From Aselliscus stoliczkanus (Eukaryota; Chordata; Mammalia; Chiroptera; Hipposideridae): a DNA stretch of 64,000 bases. The notes below the pieces were generated by a model. That model ran no database searches. It had not been told where the DNA came from and worked only from the letters and a program-made list of their open reading frames with translations. How positions within the stretch are numbered: position 1 is the stretch's first letter; each line of letters starts with the position of its first letter. The stretch is from assembly GCA_033961575.1 (NCBI GenBank), contig CM066737.1:52304771-52368770 (forward strand), written 5' to 3'. The position numbers and the translations under genes are program-made. Positions 22,861 through 34,800 of the stretch are shown here, in pieces.

Positions 22861-23803
22861 AAGGATCCATTATTATATATTTTAGAAGAGAAATGTAAAT
22901 ATAAAGGTACAAGGGAGGGATGCAGAGTGCTGCCTAGCAAGAGTTAACTTTATCACTCTGGGAGGTGTCTTTCCAAAAATTTCAACATGCTGACAGTAGC
23001 CAATGGAATGAGTGTGTGTGTATCTTCGCAAACAAAACATGTAGATGCATGTCTTCATGCTTGGGCTGGCTGCTTCAAACACTGATTATAGCTTAAGAAC
23101 CAGAAAATAAATGTGTTTTCATTTGGGTGTTGAGGGCAAGCTTTTGATACTGCTTCTTAGCTGTGGCAGACACTGAAAATTTAGGGGACTCGCCCTTTGT
23201 TCACTCCAGTCACTTTTTATTGTTGTTGTTGTTAGATGGGAAGAGTCATTGCCTTTACTGGCAACATTATTAAGCTTCCTGGGCCATGAAATGGGCCTGT
23301 ACATCTATCTATATGATATGAGTTTTTATCTGCCATTCTCTAAACATATTCTTCACCTACCAGTGTTCTTTCTCTCTTATTTATTTCTGCAGAAAATTAT
23401 AGCCTGCTAATGCTGTTACTAGGAGAATGGATTGTAGGGCTCTATGAATGGCTGCTCCATTTGTTCCAACAGAAGGAACATAGAGTTGATTGGGAGGCCC
23501 TGATACCAACTCTGCCACTGGCCAGCTGTGTGACATTATTAAGCCCCACTGACTAACTGCTTTGTAGCTTGGTGCCCACAGGTGTATTGTGATGCTAAAA
23601 GAAGGGTGAAAGGAAAAGTGTTTTGAAGTTTCTTAAGTATTCTGCCCTTGGGGGTGTCATCATTAGTTTCTTTCTTAATGCATATTTCATGGCTAGGAGA
23701 GAGACCCCAGCTACTTAGCCCAAAGTCTGTTAAGTTCTTGCATCCTCTCCACCTTGGCCCAATAGCTGAAATGGGAATTCTAGTTGGAAAGTAAGGGCCA
23801 ATT

Positions 23804-25603
23804 CAATTCTGAGAGATAAGAACAAAGTCGGGGGGATCACGCTACCAGACATCAAAACCTACTACAAGGCTACAGTAATCAAGACAGTTTGGTATTGGCA
23901 TAAAAACAGGCATATCGATCAGTGGAACAGAACAGAGAGCCCAGAAATAAATCCAGGCATTTATGGACAGTTAATCTATGACAATGGAAGCAAGAATTTA
24001 CACTGGAGTAAATATAGTCTATTCAATAAATGGTGCTGGAAAAATTGGACTGACACATGCAAAAAAATGAAACTGGACCACCTCCTTACGCCTTATACAA
24101 GAACAAATTCAAAATGGATTAAAGACTTAAATGTAAGACCTGAAACCATAAAACTCCTAAAAGAAAATATAGGGAGTACATTTGCAGGCATTACCCGGAG
24201 CAATATTTTTACTGATACATCCCTACGGGCAAGGTAAGTAAAAGAAAAAATGAACATATGGGATTATATCAGACTTAAAAGTTTTTTCACAACAAAGGAA
24301 ACCATTAATAAAACACAAAGGAAGCCTACTGACTGGGAGAATATATTTGCCAACGATATATCTGATAAGGGATTAATATCCAAAATTTATAAAACACTCA
24401 TGAAACTCAACACCAAAAAAACAAACAACCCAATTAAAAAATGGGCAGAAGATATGAAGAGACATTTCTCTAAAGAGGACATACAGATGGCCAACAGGCA
24501 TATGAAAAAAAGTTCAACCTCACTGGTCATTAGGGAAATGCAAATAAAAACCACCATGAGATACCACCTCACTCCAGTCAGAATGGCTATCATCAATAAA
24601 TCAACAAACAACAAGTGCTGGCGGGGCTGTGGGGAAATGGGGACCCTGCTGCACTGTTGGTGGGATTGCAGATTGGTGCAGCCACTATGGAAGTCAGTAT
24701 GGAGGTATCTCAAAGAAGTGGAAATAGAGCTACCGTTTGACCCAGCAATTCCACTCCTAGGTATTTATCCTGAAAAACCCAAGACACTTATTCAAAAAAA
24801 GTTATGCACCCCTATGTTCATAGCAGCACAATTTACAATAGCTAAGACTTGGAAACAACCAAAATGCCCATCAGTAGATCACTGGATTAAGAAACTGTGG
24901 TATATTTATACAATGGAGTATTACTCCGCTATAAAGAAGAATGAAATCATACCATTTGCAATGATATGGATGGACCTAGAGACTATTATGTTAAGTGAAA
25001 TAAGTCAGTCAGAGAAAGACAAATACCATATGATCTCCCTCATATGTGGAATCTGAAAAACTGAATGAATGAGCAAAGTAAACAGAAACTGTCTCATAGA
25101 TATAGAGGAAAAATCAGGGTTGCTAATTGGGAGGGGAATGGGGATGAGGGAGAAGGGGAAGGGATTAGACAGCAAAAATAGGCAACTACAATATTGCCAC
25201 TGGGATATGAAAAACAGTTTGGGGAATATAATTAATAATGTTGTAAATATTCTGTGGGATGTCAGATGGTCATAGGTCTTGTTAGGAAGACCATTTCATG
25301 GATGGAGTAGAGGTTTGATCACTGCACTGTATTACTAAAACGGAGGTGGAATACCTACTGTAATTGAATATATATAGATAGTCACGGGATGTGGGTTATA
25401 CTGTGGGAGAGAGTCAGAGGAAGAGTAATAGATATATATGATATGGGGGAGGAGTGGGGTGGCGAATTGGGGGTGGGGGTTGTCACTTTGAGGGGTAAAA
25501 TGTATAACTATTGCACTGTGTTGTACACCTGAAACTAATAAAAAAAAAACTAGGAAGAATAAAATAACTCATTTATAAAAAAAAAAAAAAAGAAAAGAAA
25601 AAA
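23804..25603 (+). mobile_element. Young 5'-truncated L1 with 17-bp target duplication
   Basis: The insertion is bounded by an exact 17-bp duplication, GAAAGTAAGGGCCAATT, at 23787-23803 and 25604-25620. It holds the ORF2 C-terminal region, the 3' UTR (25057-25540) and a poly-A tail. Between a first A run (about 25541-25549) and the terminal A run lies about 28 bp of non-L1 sequence, a possible 3' transduction. The long intact frame and exact duplication mark this as one of the youngest insertions in the window. Confidence 0.95.
23809..25056 (+). pseudogene. L1 ORF2p C-terminal remnant, one stop
   Basis: One reading frame runs about 416 codons with a single in-frame TAA at 24235-24237. It encodes the region downstream of the reverse transcriptase: [14 protein letters not shown] near the start, [16 protein letters not shown] in the middle and the cysteine-rich C-terminal segment [18 protein letters not shown], ending at TGA. 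There is no reverse-transcriptase catalytic motif or endonuclease, so the copy is dead on arrival. The downstream ATG at 24250 opens a 268-codon frame only because of the stop; it is not a gene. Confidence 0.93.
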
Positions 25604-25701
25604 GAAAGTAAGGGCCAATTGTAGAATTTAAGGAACCTAGTTCCTAGTCTGGAGGTTAGGGATCTCTGCTCTCCTTTCCCCAAAGACCACAATGGGTGTG
25701 T

Positions 25702-26039
25702 CAGTATAGCAAAAAAGTTTTTTTTTTTTTAGGGCAGTGTAACTGGCCCACATATGTGGGACCGAACAGGGGCCGCTGGCTTCCAAGGCCAGCGCTTAAC
25801 CACCACGCCACTCAGCCGGCCCTGTATACACATTTTAAGAAAGGAAAACTGTATTAAATTGTAATGCTTAATATATACCGATAATAAAAAGAGAATACAA
25901 GTCACGTTTGACATCTGCAATTACATGAGGTGTTCAAAATGGTTACCATCAGCGTCCAGACACTTCTGATTATGGCGAACTACTGCTTGAGCAATGTTGA
26001 CCAAGGTGTCCCTTTGTATACATTTTTTTGGCACCCCTG
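25702..26039 (-). pseudogene. Tc1/mariner-like remnant with transposase C-terminus, split by a SINE
   Basis: On the minus strand, the right end CAGGGGTGCCAAAAAAATG is followed closely by a 27-codon open frame ending in GNHFEHLM and a stop (complement of 25921-25923). HFEHL-type endings are common in Tc1/mariner-like transposases. A related terminal sequence CAGTATAGCAAAAAAG is at 25702-25717, and TGTATAC resumes at 25823, so a SINE A appears to have landed in the left end. A TA duplication is not clear. Confidence 0.6.
25718..25821 (-). mobile_element. SINE A, minus strand
   Basis: Poly-T, AGGGCAGTGTAACTGGCCC to CACTCAGCCGGCCC. Confidence 0.88.
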
Positions 26040-26044
26040 GTATA

Positions 26045-26830
26045 TGTATAAATTTTTCAATTCAGCAAACATTTAGTGAGCACACACTGTATACTAGGCA
26101 TTGTATGTAGCATGGGTGATTCAGTGGGAAGTAAGACGTGGGACTTGTCCTCAAGGAACTCAGTCTATTGGGGAGTATGGATACAAATAGGCAGAATAAC
26201 CTATAATATGGAGTATAGGTAATTATGGAAGGCTCCCTGGAGGAACTGGTATTTTGATTGGAGCCTGAATGATAAATAGGAGCAATGCAGGAGAGCAGAG
26301 GCATGTACAAAGGCCCTGGGTCAAGATGCTAAGAGAGAGTACAGCAAGACTGGAGGATGGCAGACCAATTGGGAGGCTGAGGCAACACTCCAGAGAACAG
26401 ATGAGGAAAACCATGAACTAAGACCATAGGGATAAAGAGAAATGGACAGGTTTGAGTTATATTTTCGAGGTGGGATTGATAGTTCTTACTGGTAAATTGG
26501 ATGTGGAAGATGAGGGGAAGATAGAGGTCATGGAGGACCCTTGATCAACTTTATGGATGGACTGCCATTTACTGAGTTAGTTCTATTAACTCTTTGGGGG
26601 AATGGAGATGGGGAGAACATGATGAATTCAGCTTTGGTCATGTTGAGTTTGAGTTGGAATAGCCAGGTAGAGAGGTCTAGTAAGCCTTTGGCTGTAAGTT
26701 CTGTCATGCCAGAAGAGAAATCTGGGCTGGAGGTTCAGATTTGGGAGTTATTAGCATGTAGATGAGGTCCCTTTAAGAGAATGAGCAGACAATGAAGAGC
26801 CACGTGTCCAAGAGAGCCAGAACACCTAAT
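26045..26830 (+). repeat. Ancient interspersed repeat, family not assigned
   Basis: CAGCAAACATTTAGTGAGCACAC to TTTGGGAGTTATTAGCATG shows the order also seen around 55735-56410. The opening resembles the common CAACATTTATTGAGCACC text. No open frame of substance. Confidence 0.5.
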
Positions 26831-26974
26831 CAGGGGGATAGTAAGTTATCTCACAGATAACTCTGGTTCCTAGGCACACATCTCTGCCCCCAAGAGGATT
26901 TCTCAATAATGTCTGTGTATCTCCCACTTAAGAGAAGGAGCATTAAATACCCAATCATAACGTCTTCATTTTAT

Positions 26975-27235
26975 CATAAATGACACCTAAAGAGGAAAGG
27001 GAACTGATACTTTCATGCTATCATCCAGGTGTTTTACATTCATTAACTCACTTAAGTGCTCTCAATAACCCTACACCAAAGCTATTATTGCTCCAAGCCC
27101 TAGAGACTCAGAGTGATTAAATCACTTACCCAAGGTCACTTAACTATTAAACAGCAGTAAGGAGATTTGACTCCACGTCTGTCTGACTCTAGACCCTGCA
27201 CCATACCACCTAATAGCACTGCATCACCTCCTGCA
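26975..27235 (+). repeat. MIR relic
   Basis: CATTCATTAACTCACTTAAG, AGTGATTAAATCACTTACCC and AAGGTCACTTAACTATTAAA in MIR order. Confidence 0.6.
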
Positions 27236-28843
27236 ATATAGTTGGATCCTTAGGAAAGCCTGTGCATACTGCTTGTCCCTTTTATGCTTCATAAATATCA
27301 TTTGCATCCCCTAGCTTAACGTTTTGTTCTCCATTAAAATACAAATCCCTCTGGGGAGAAGTAAAGCTCTAAGTTGTTGTCAGTCATTTATGCCTCAGTG
27401 GGAATGAGTTTCAAATTCTTCCTTAGGAACACATTTTAATTTTATAGGAGGACACTGGAACCTTGAGGGAGGGATAAAAGGCAGGAAGGGGCAGTGTAAT
27501 GAAGTCAACACTCTCTTAGATTCACAGTCCTGCCTAGTTTGAGGCATGTGCTTTTCAAATTCTTAGATGCCATTTCTGCATATGTGTACTACTTTATATG
27601 CAGACGCATTTCTGGGTCTGTTAACCCAGCTATTGGGGGCTGTGGGTATGGTTTGATATGATACTTTAAATTGAATACTGACCCCCCCACCCACTGTGGT
27701 CAGCAGAAGACAGCCAGCCAGGGCTGCAGTTGTGAACCTGCAGTTCCTGGCCTTAGGCACAAATCCCAGCTCATTCTCCTGAGAATTAGACTCTGATGTG
27801 CATATTTAAAATCCCAAGCAGATGTAGGCAGAAGAGCTTGTTGGGAAGACTTGCAGGAGTCCCTTCTGCCCTGTTTGGGTCTATTTGCCAAAATAAATGA
27901 CATGTATCAGGGTAGAGCACTGGTCCAAGCCTATTGAAATTCTGATAGCAGTCCAAACAGTGATGGTGTTTCAGATTGGTTCTGTGAAATCATCAGAGTT
28001 TGGAAGATAGAAATGATGTGTGAGCATCTGGCTGCTGCAGCCTACTGATGGGGCTAGTCCCAGGGGCAGGCCTGAGGTGAGGGGGCAGTCTCAAGGACCC
28101 CCTAGGATATCTTCTACTGGAAAACAGGAAAAGAGCCATATACTGACAGCAGGCGGTCTGGTTTGAGCCCCACACCATCCTCAGTAGCTATGTGACCTAA
28201 CAAGTCCTTCCCCTTCTCTTGGCTTCTTTTTTTCCCCTATGTATAAAATGGAATGGTCTCTAAGGGCCCTTCTTGCTCGAACCTTCTATGACTTCTCTGA
28301 CACTGGTCTGATTTCTTTTTCTGTATAGTAGGAGAGGCCCACCCAAACACCTGCTTATCTGTAGCTGCTATGTTCTCACACTGACCTCTGCTGGCCATGA
28401 TGAAAAGTGCGTCCAATAAGTTATTGGGAGGAAAACTCAACAAATGCAGTTCATCGTTGATTAAGTATTAATCTTCAGCAGTACACTGAGCACTGCGACA
28501 GAAACCCTGTGCATTAGAGAAGAGGAAAAAAGATCATGCAGATCTAAGCACAGAATAGGCATATCTAGAGATGGCAGACAAAACAAAACAACCCACAAAA
28601 GAAATGTCTCTGGTTTTTTTGTTTGTTTGTTTTTTGTTTTTGCTATCTTCATTAGTTCACAGTGCTCTGTACCACTGTGGAAAAGGACCTCAAGGGTGGG
28701 AAGGCTACTTGTCTCATATCCTATGACTGCAGGCTCCAGAAGGGCCTGACACCACTCGAGTGGGCAGTTCTGAGTGTGCCTCAAAGGTCTCGAGAATGGC
28801 GTTTTGGGAAAAGAATTAGAATTCAATGAATCCATGAGTTTTT
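27236..28843. other. Intron 2 sequence, nothing recognised
   Basis: No exon-like Gly-X-Y frame, repeat border or RNA gene was seen. A short poly-T/G-rich stretch at 28615-28640 is low complexity. Confidence 0.45.
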
Positions 28844-28858
28844 TAAGAGACTCACTTT

Positions 28859-29308
28859 TTTTTTTTTAAGATTTTACTGGGGAATTGGGGGAGGGGAACA
28901 GCGTTGGGGAATCGGGGAAGGCGAACAGACAAGTTGCTGTCTTTTTGTTCTTCAGTCTAGTTGCGGAGGATGTTGCTTCACTGGCCCATGTTGGTATTGT
29001 CATTGCGCTCTTCCCGGATGAGGCAGATCGGTCGCCAGCCTCTGGATGGTCGCTCATCGCAGCTATTGGCAGCGCACGCTGGCTGCCAGCCGCTCACGCT
29101 GGCTGCCGGACACTCACTGTAGCCTATGGCAGCCCACTGCAGCAGGGGCTGCAGCCTACACCATTGCCGGGGCTCGCACAGCCCAGCTCCAGGTGGAGAT
29201 GTTGTTAGCTGTAAAGGGCAGTGTCACTGGCCCTCAAATGTGGGATCCGAACTGGGGCCGCTGGCATCCCAAACCCAGCTCTTAACCAATGCGCCACTCG
29301 GCCGGCCC
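28859..29308 (-). mobile_element. SINE B, minus strand, clean copy
   Basis: Full B layout complemented. The 15-bp target TAAGAGACTCACTTT is exact at 28844-28858 and 29309-29323, which makes this a good reference copy of the family. Confidence 0.93.
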
Positions 29309-29323
29309 TAAGAGACTCACTTT

Positions 29324-30222
29324 AAGCTCCCTGGCTGGAACAGAGGAGTCAGCTGTGTCACTGTGGTAGATTCAGCATGCCCACCCAGCCAAGAGAAAGG
29401 GAGCAGGCCATGGAACTCCGCCTTTTATGGATGGAATCAGATTTCTCATTAAGTCAAGCCCTAGAATTGCCTCACTCCTAAGTCTCCTTGCTTCTTCTCA
29501 CTGACCATGCATTCACAAAGGCAACAGACCAGAGCTGGCATGCTCCAACTCATGTGCCCATGCTCAGGCTCTAGTGATGTGAGCAAGATGGGAATTGGAC
29601 CACTATCTGCTCTCTCAGTAACTCTCCAATGGTTTATCGTGCTCTCCACCTCCCCTCCCTTGATGCAGGAAAGCTTTAAGCAGGGCTCAGCTTTGGGTCA
29701 AGCATTTAGTGTCCTGACTGCATCATCTCTGCTAGTAGTAACATGGCCTCAGGGAGCCAGTTCTGCCTCCTATCCTCCCACCAAGGAGTCCCTCCTCCAC
29801 CAACAACTGGTTCTTATCAGTCTCCCTTGTTCCAGCCTCAGGTAGGCTGCCTTGTCCTCATGCTGACACACACATGTTCTCCTGAATGCTGGTCAATGAG
29901 TTTCAGCCCTGAAACACTGTTTTCTTCCCATCCCTCCCAGTCCCCAAACCTCAAAATGTTCCCCATTTCCTACCATGTCACATCTTCAACTTTCCTGCCT
30001 TGCTGTCCCAGCCCACCTCATTTGGGGCCCACTCAGCCTTTCCAGTGTGGCCCGTGGATAGAATGTAAGCATTCCACAAACTCTCCAAGGCCAACCCTTC
30101 CTTTGTGTCCCGGCACCACTTGTGCTCTATTCCAGACTTGTACTGTTTGCTATGCTTTTGTGTACATTAGTCTTGAAAGCTAGGCCCACATTTCAGACTT
30201 CTTTGTTCATTCTCAACAGTAT
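29324..30222 (+). other. Intron 2 sequence, possibly an L2 relic
   Basis: Pyrimidine-rich text such as TCCCCATTTCCTACCATGTC and TTGTACTGTTTGCTATGC is reminiscent of L2, but no terminal block is visible. Open frames at 29507-29845 and 29743-30183 have no known domain. Confidence 0.35.
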
Positions 30223-30235
30223 CCCAATGTTTTTA

Positions 30236-30339
30236 GACATTTTTTTGAGGGCAATATCACTGGCCCTCATATGTGGGACCCGAACCGGGGCCTCCGGCTT
30301 CCCAAGCCAGCGCTTAACCACCGCGCCACTCGGCCGGCC
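30236..30339 (-). mobile_element. SINE A, minus strand
   Basis: GAGGGCAATATCACTGGCCC to CACTCGGCCGGCC. CCCAATGTTTTTA is at 30223-30235 and again from about 30341. Confidence 0.88.
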
Positions 30340-31099
30340 CCCCAATGTTTTTAAAGTATTGTTCTTTTTTCTTTTTACTTTCACATACATATAGATGTAA
30401 AAATTTACAACAGTAATAAATAACAGAATCATTGTAAACAAAATTCCAAAACAGGAGGTAAGAGCATAAAAAGTGAAAACTCAACTTCTATCCCACCATT
30501 CCCAGAAACAAGCTCATTAAACAGTCTGCAGCCTAGCACCCTTTGTAGGCTGCATGCATCTTGGGTGTTAGGGAAGGTTGAATGGAGGGCCGTACCTCTC
30601 AGAGGATTGCATCTCCTTCGGAAGAGCATCTTTTACTTTTCTGCCAGAGTCCTAGGTCTTCATGGGCCTGATTGACACTGGGAATTGTACTCCAATGGCC
30701 CTATACAGCTAGTGGCCACTTGCATATCCAGTACGTGACTCTAGCCACTTCATAAAGCATCTGTCCTGTTTTACGCCTTTTAAAAAGTAAAAATTGAAGG
30801 TTGATATTAAAAGCTGTGTTTAATGGGCTTTACTCAGAGTTTTTCACAGATCTGTAGGAAATTGAAGACAGTCAGTAAAGGGGCTGAGAGGTAGGGATGG
30901 GAAGTGTTGATGAAAATGGCCTTCTACCTTATATGGTGTTGCGTTCTCTGAGAGGTAACGAACATTACTAATGGTTTTCATTTTTCTGCCAAGAAAATTC
31001 AGTCCCTGCTGACATTTGTTCTAAATAACAGACTAGCCCACCTGTGTTGCCCGCCCTTGAGTTAATTCTCTGTCTCAGTCAGCTTTAAAATGTCAGTCC

Positions 31100-31206
31100 G
31101 GGCTGGCTGAGTGGCGTGGTGGTTAAGCGCTGACTTGGGACGCCAGCGGCCCCGGTTCAGGTCCCACATATGAGGGCCAGTGACACTGCCCTCAAAAAAA
31201 AAAAAA
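31100..31206 (+). mobile_element. SINE A, plus strand
   Basis: GGGCTGGCTGAGTGGCGTGG to CAGTGACACTGCCCTC plus poly-A, about 510 bp upstream of exon 3. No clear target duplication. Confidence 0.87.
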
Positions 31207-31715
31207 GGTAGTGTCTGACAGGTTGGTCAACCCCTGGGTTTCTAGGTTCTCCCCTCTCTAGACTTCGAAGGCAGTGTTCTTTAGGCATAGCCATTTCTGG
31301 ACTTGACTGCAAGCATGTGGTTGGCCATTTGGATGTGAGTTATAAAATGTCATGATGCACTCCAGCATTCTGTTCTTTCACTATTTTGACAATCTGATGG
31401 AAGGACTGGAATTAACCAGGAAGAGGACAATATTACCCAGTCTGAATAACTAATCTCCTAAGAAGTACAAAGTTGAAGAATCTTGGTACACATGAATCTT
31501 ATTAAATGTGCTTATAAAATATGTTCTATCCAAATAAGTTTAGTAGTCCCTAAAATAGCCTCTTCTGATCTGTGTCTGGAACTTTGGCGTGCTTCACAGA
31601 TCTCTAAGCCAAAATTATTTTGTGAAGTGATGACAATGTGGTTTGTGCATGGGAAAATGGTAAATGTTGATGTTAAGTCCTCTGTTAACTAATTGCACTC
31701 TTCTGTCCATCTTAG

Positions 31716-31850
31716 GGGACACCGGGACCAATTGGAATTCAAGGTCCAACAGGTCCTCAAGGATTTGCTGGCCCTAGTGGTTTATCAGGGTTGAAAGGAG
31801 AAAGGGGCTCCCCAGGTCCTCTGGGACCATACGGATCAAAAGGAGATAAG
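31716..31850 (+). CDS. COL4A6: COL4A6 exon 3
   Basis: The exon is 135 bp, 45 codons, an uninterrupted run of fifteen Gly-X-Y triplets. It starts [17 protein letters not shown] and ends GPYGSKGDK. The acceptor is CCATCTTAG and the donor is AAG|GTAAGA. In human this exon joins the 7S cysteine-rich segment to the helix. Compared with the human chain as I recall it, the start reads GTP for GRP and the middle reads [13 protein letters not shown] for GFPGLLGPYGPKG. These are ordinary X/Y-position changes that keep every glycine. Confidence 0.95.
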
Positions 31851-34800
31851 GTAAGAGCAACAAAGCTCAATTTTGCTTTGACTCATAGGTCACAAGTATG
31901 AAGGTGCATTTTCTAAATCTTAGTTCTGTTATGGAAATAATACTAATCCTGAATACTGTGGTTCCAGGCTACATATTTTAATAAGAGATAGGGTGGGTGA
32001 TGTGCTACTAATGGATTAGCCCATTTCTGGGGAGACTCCCATGGCAAGCAAGCCATAAAGTACATGTATCAGCTACTAGTTAGACAAGTAGGTTCACTAT
32101 GATAGGAAGTCATATGGGTTTGAACTGGGCATGGGTCAGAAGTCCAATCAGCAGGGCAGGAGAGGTCCGGAATTCAAACATGGTGACTGGGTATTAAGGG
32201 CTCAGAATGCTTTGAAGGACTCTGGGCCACAAATTTAGGGGGAAAAGATGCAAGAAAGGAAATTGATCATGTCATGGTGGCTGATTGACTGAGTTTAGCT
32301 GTTCAGTTTATGTTCCCTGCCGATTGTCATCACCTCCTATTCACACCACTGGTGAGGGAGGGATTCCCACCCTGGGGTTCTGGGAATGCCCAAAGATAAG
32401 ACACCTGACACTGGACAGAAGAGATTGACAACAGGTTTATTAGTCACATGTACTCACAGAACAGAGGAAGAGGACACCACACACTATGCAGGGCCACACG
32501 GGGGCTGCACTTGGGAACATAATAAATTAGAAGGGGCTGTGGGGAAGCAGACTTTGTGGTGTCAAGAAGGTGGGATGTCCCTTTCTCACTGAGGGAGGAT
32601 GTGATTGGCTTATTTGAATAATTCAGAGGGCCAGCAGGGAGCTAAAACCCACTACTCAAGGATAAGCAGGAACTGCATTTGACCTGTTTGATTAGGAGGG
32701 TTGCTTGCCTAGGAAACCTTATCTACAGGAGCACAGTGAGGAAGGGGACTTGTGGTTTGGCCACTTGAGGCTCTTCTGGTTTTCCCAGATGTCAAGACAA
32801 CATGTATTACTGAGCCTTAATTGTAGGTCTTACACCACATTGCCTAAGACAAAAACTGGTTTCAGACCACACACATGTCTGAGATCTTAAGTAGAGGCAA
32901 GTGAGCACTTGGAACTGGAGTAAGGAGCAAGATGGTAGAATGTGGAAAGAGAGGTATAAAACTTAGGTCGTGAATCACATGAACAAACCCGCTGAATCAA
33001 ATGGAGATCAACTGGGTTGTCTCTTACATTCCTCTCCCTACTCCTTGTTTTAGGGTCCCATGGGAGTTCCTGGCTTTCCTGGCATCGATGGGATTCTGGT
33101 GAGTGTGCCCACAAAGACATTTTCAAATATAATCTCTAAGTTCTGCCTCATAGCTCAAGCATTTTGGCATTTGCAACATATACTGTCTCATGCAAGCATG
33201 GTCAGGGTCAAGTGTTGAGTTGTGAAAGATCATGTCTGAAGGGTATTGATCACATAGTTTTCCTGGGATTCAGTTACAGGCAGCACTAAATCAGATGGTT
33301 GGAGGCATGCAAGGACATGTGCAAGCATAAGAAATCATCAGTATCTTAGCCAAAATGAGTCGTGTCTTGTGGCTTGAGGGATTGGCTCTGAAGTGTGGAC
33401 ACAGTGCCACATTAGAGCACATACATACTCATTATAAGAAAATTAAGAAGGTACATGAAATTAGATAGAAAAATACTTAATGATATTGTGACACATTTTG
33501 TTCCAGTTAATTTGTTCTCTTCAGCCTCAGCTCATTTCAGAGGGAATTTTCCTTCAGTGTTTACAAAATGACCACTCCAAAGATCACTTGGAGGCAGCAT
33601 GTTCCATTCGTCCTGAGGAACTGGCTTTGCTGGAGATAAGTGGGGAGTTTGGAGCATGCAGGCATCTCCTCCCGCTCCATACAACCCAATCACTTAGATT
33701 CTCCATTTTCACCTTATGTCCCTACTTATCCCACCACTGGACAGTCTATGGTAACATTTTGCCACCTGTAAAATACAGAATGTAGAACTTGCTGCTATCA
33801 CTTTTTTAGTTATTTCCTTTGTCATTTCTCTATATATTTAGTCTTTAATCTGGGCTGTTTGTCTAGCAATGGTTTTCAATCCTATTTAAGAGAAGAACCA
33901 AATCTTGTGTGGAAACCCTAGGCTTAACAGCTTCTTGTGTGACAGTACATAATCATCTAGTGTCAGGGAAAGAGGTTCAACTCTCTTTGTGCCAATCTGC
34001 AGGTATTTCTTGAGCACCTGCTATGTGCTAGCACTCTACTATGGGGGTACAGAGAAAGCATTTGGCGCTGCCTTCAAAGACATAATCATCTGATCCATTT
34101 TCTCTCCAGATGTAGTATACATGTACGGATTTGGAGAACAGAAGCCTCACTTGCCTTGTATTTGTTACATGTACCAACAAACAGGCCATCAGATATCTGC
34201 ATTTTATTCAAGTGCAGAATCTGCAAAATGCCCAGACATGAGCCAGTGGGGAAATAAGTAGATGGAATTGGCCATCCTTTTGTGACTCCGCTTGGCATTG
34301 TCTCCTGGCTATGTCCCTTTGGCCACTTTAGTCAGAGTTTCCACTCAGGATGTGTATCTTCTGGGAGCCAGTGAGTAAGGGAAACTAGCAAATGGGAGGC
34401 TGCCTTTTCCATTCATCCTGTGGAGCTGGCTTCACTGGAGAGGAGGAGGGTTGGCGATTTAGAGCTCTCGGCAGTACTGTGCCCTTCTTCCCGTAGTGTC
34501 TTTTTAATGGGGGCTGAAATGAAGTGAATCCTCTACTTCAGAGGCTGATTCCTTTCCTGAGCTAGAACCTGCCCCAGAATGCAGCTGGACACTTCTGCTT
34601 CCAACTCGTAACTTAGGGAGCACTAGAGCTTGTAGGAGTTGATCACTTTCCTTTGGGGCTTCATTGCTTGGGAGAATGAGTTGCAGGTGCCCAGATTCCT
34701 TCAAATAAGTCTGCTGTTCCCAGAAGTCCCCATGCTCTTGGCCCTTTATCTGGCTCTTCCCCTGACCAAAGGTTGTGTATGTTTTCTTTAGACTTTCGAT

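Noticed and set aside
24250..25056. 268-codon open frame as a host gene
   Set aside because: It is the C-terminal end of L1 ORF2 inside an insertion with target duplications and an upstream in-frame stop.
32350..32834. Complete endogenous retrovirus
   Set aside because: A single LTR with matching 4-bp flanks on both sides leaves no room for internal genes.
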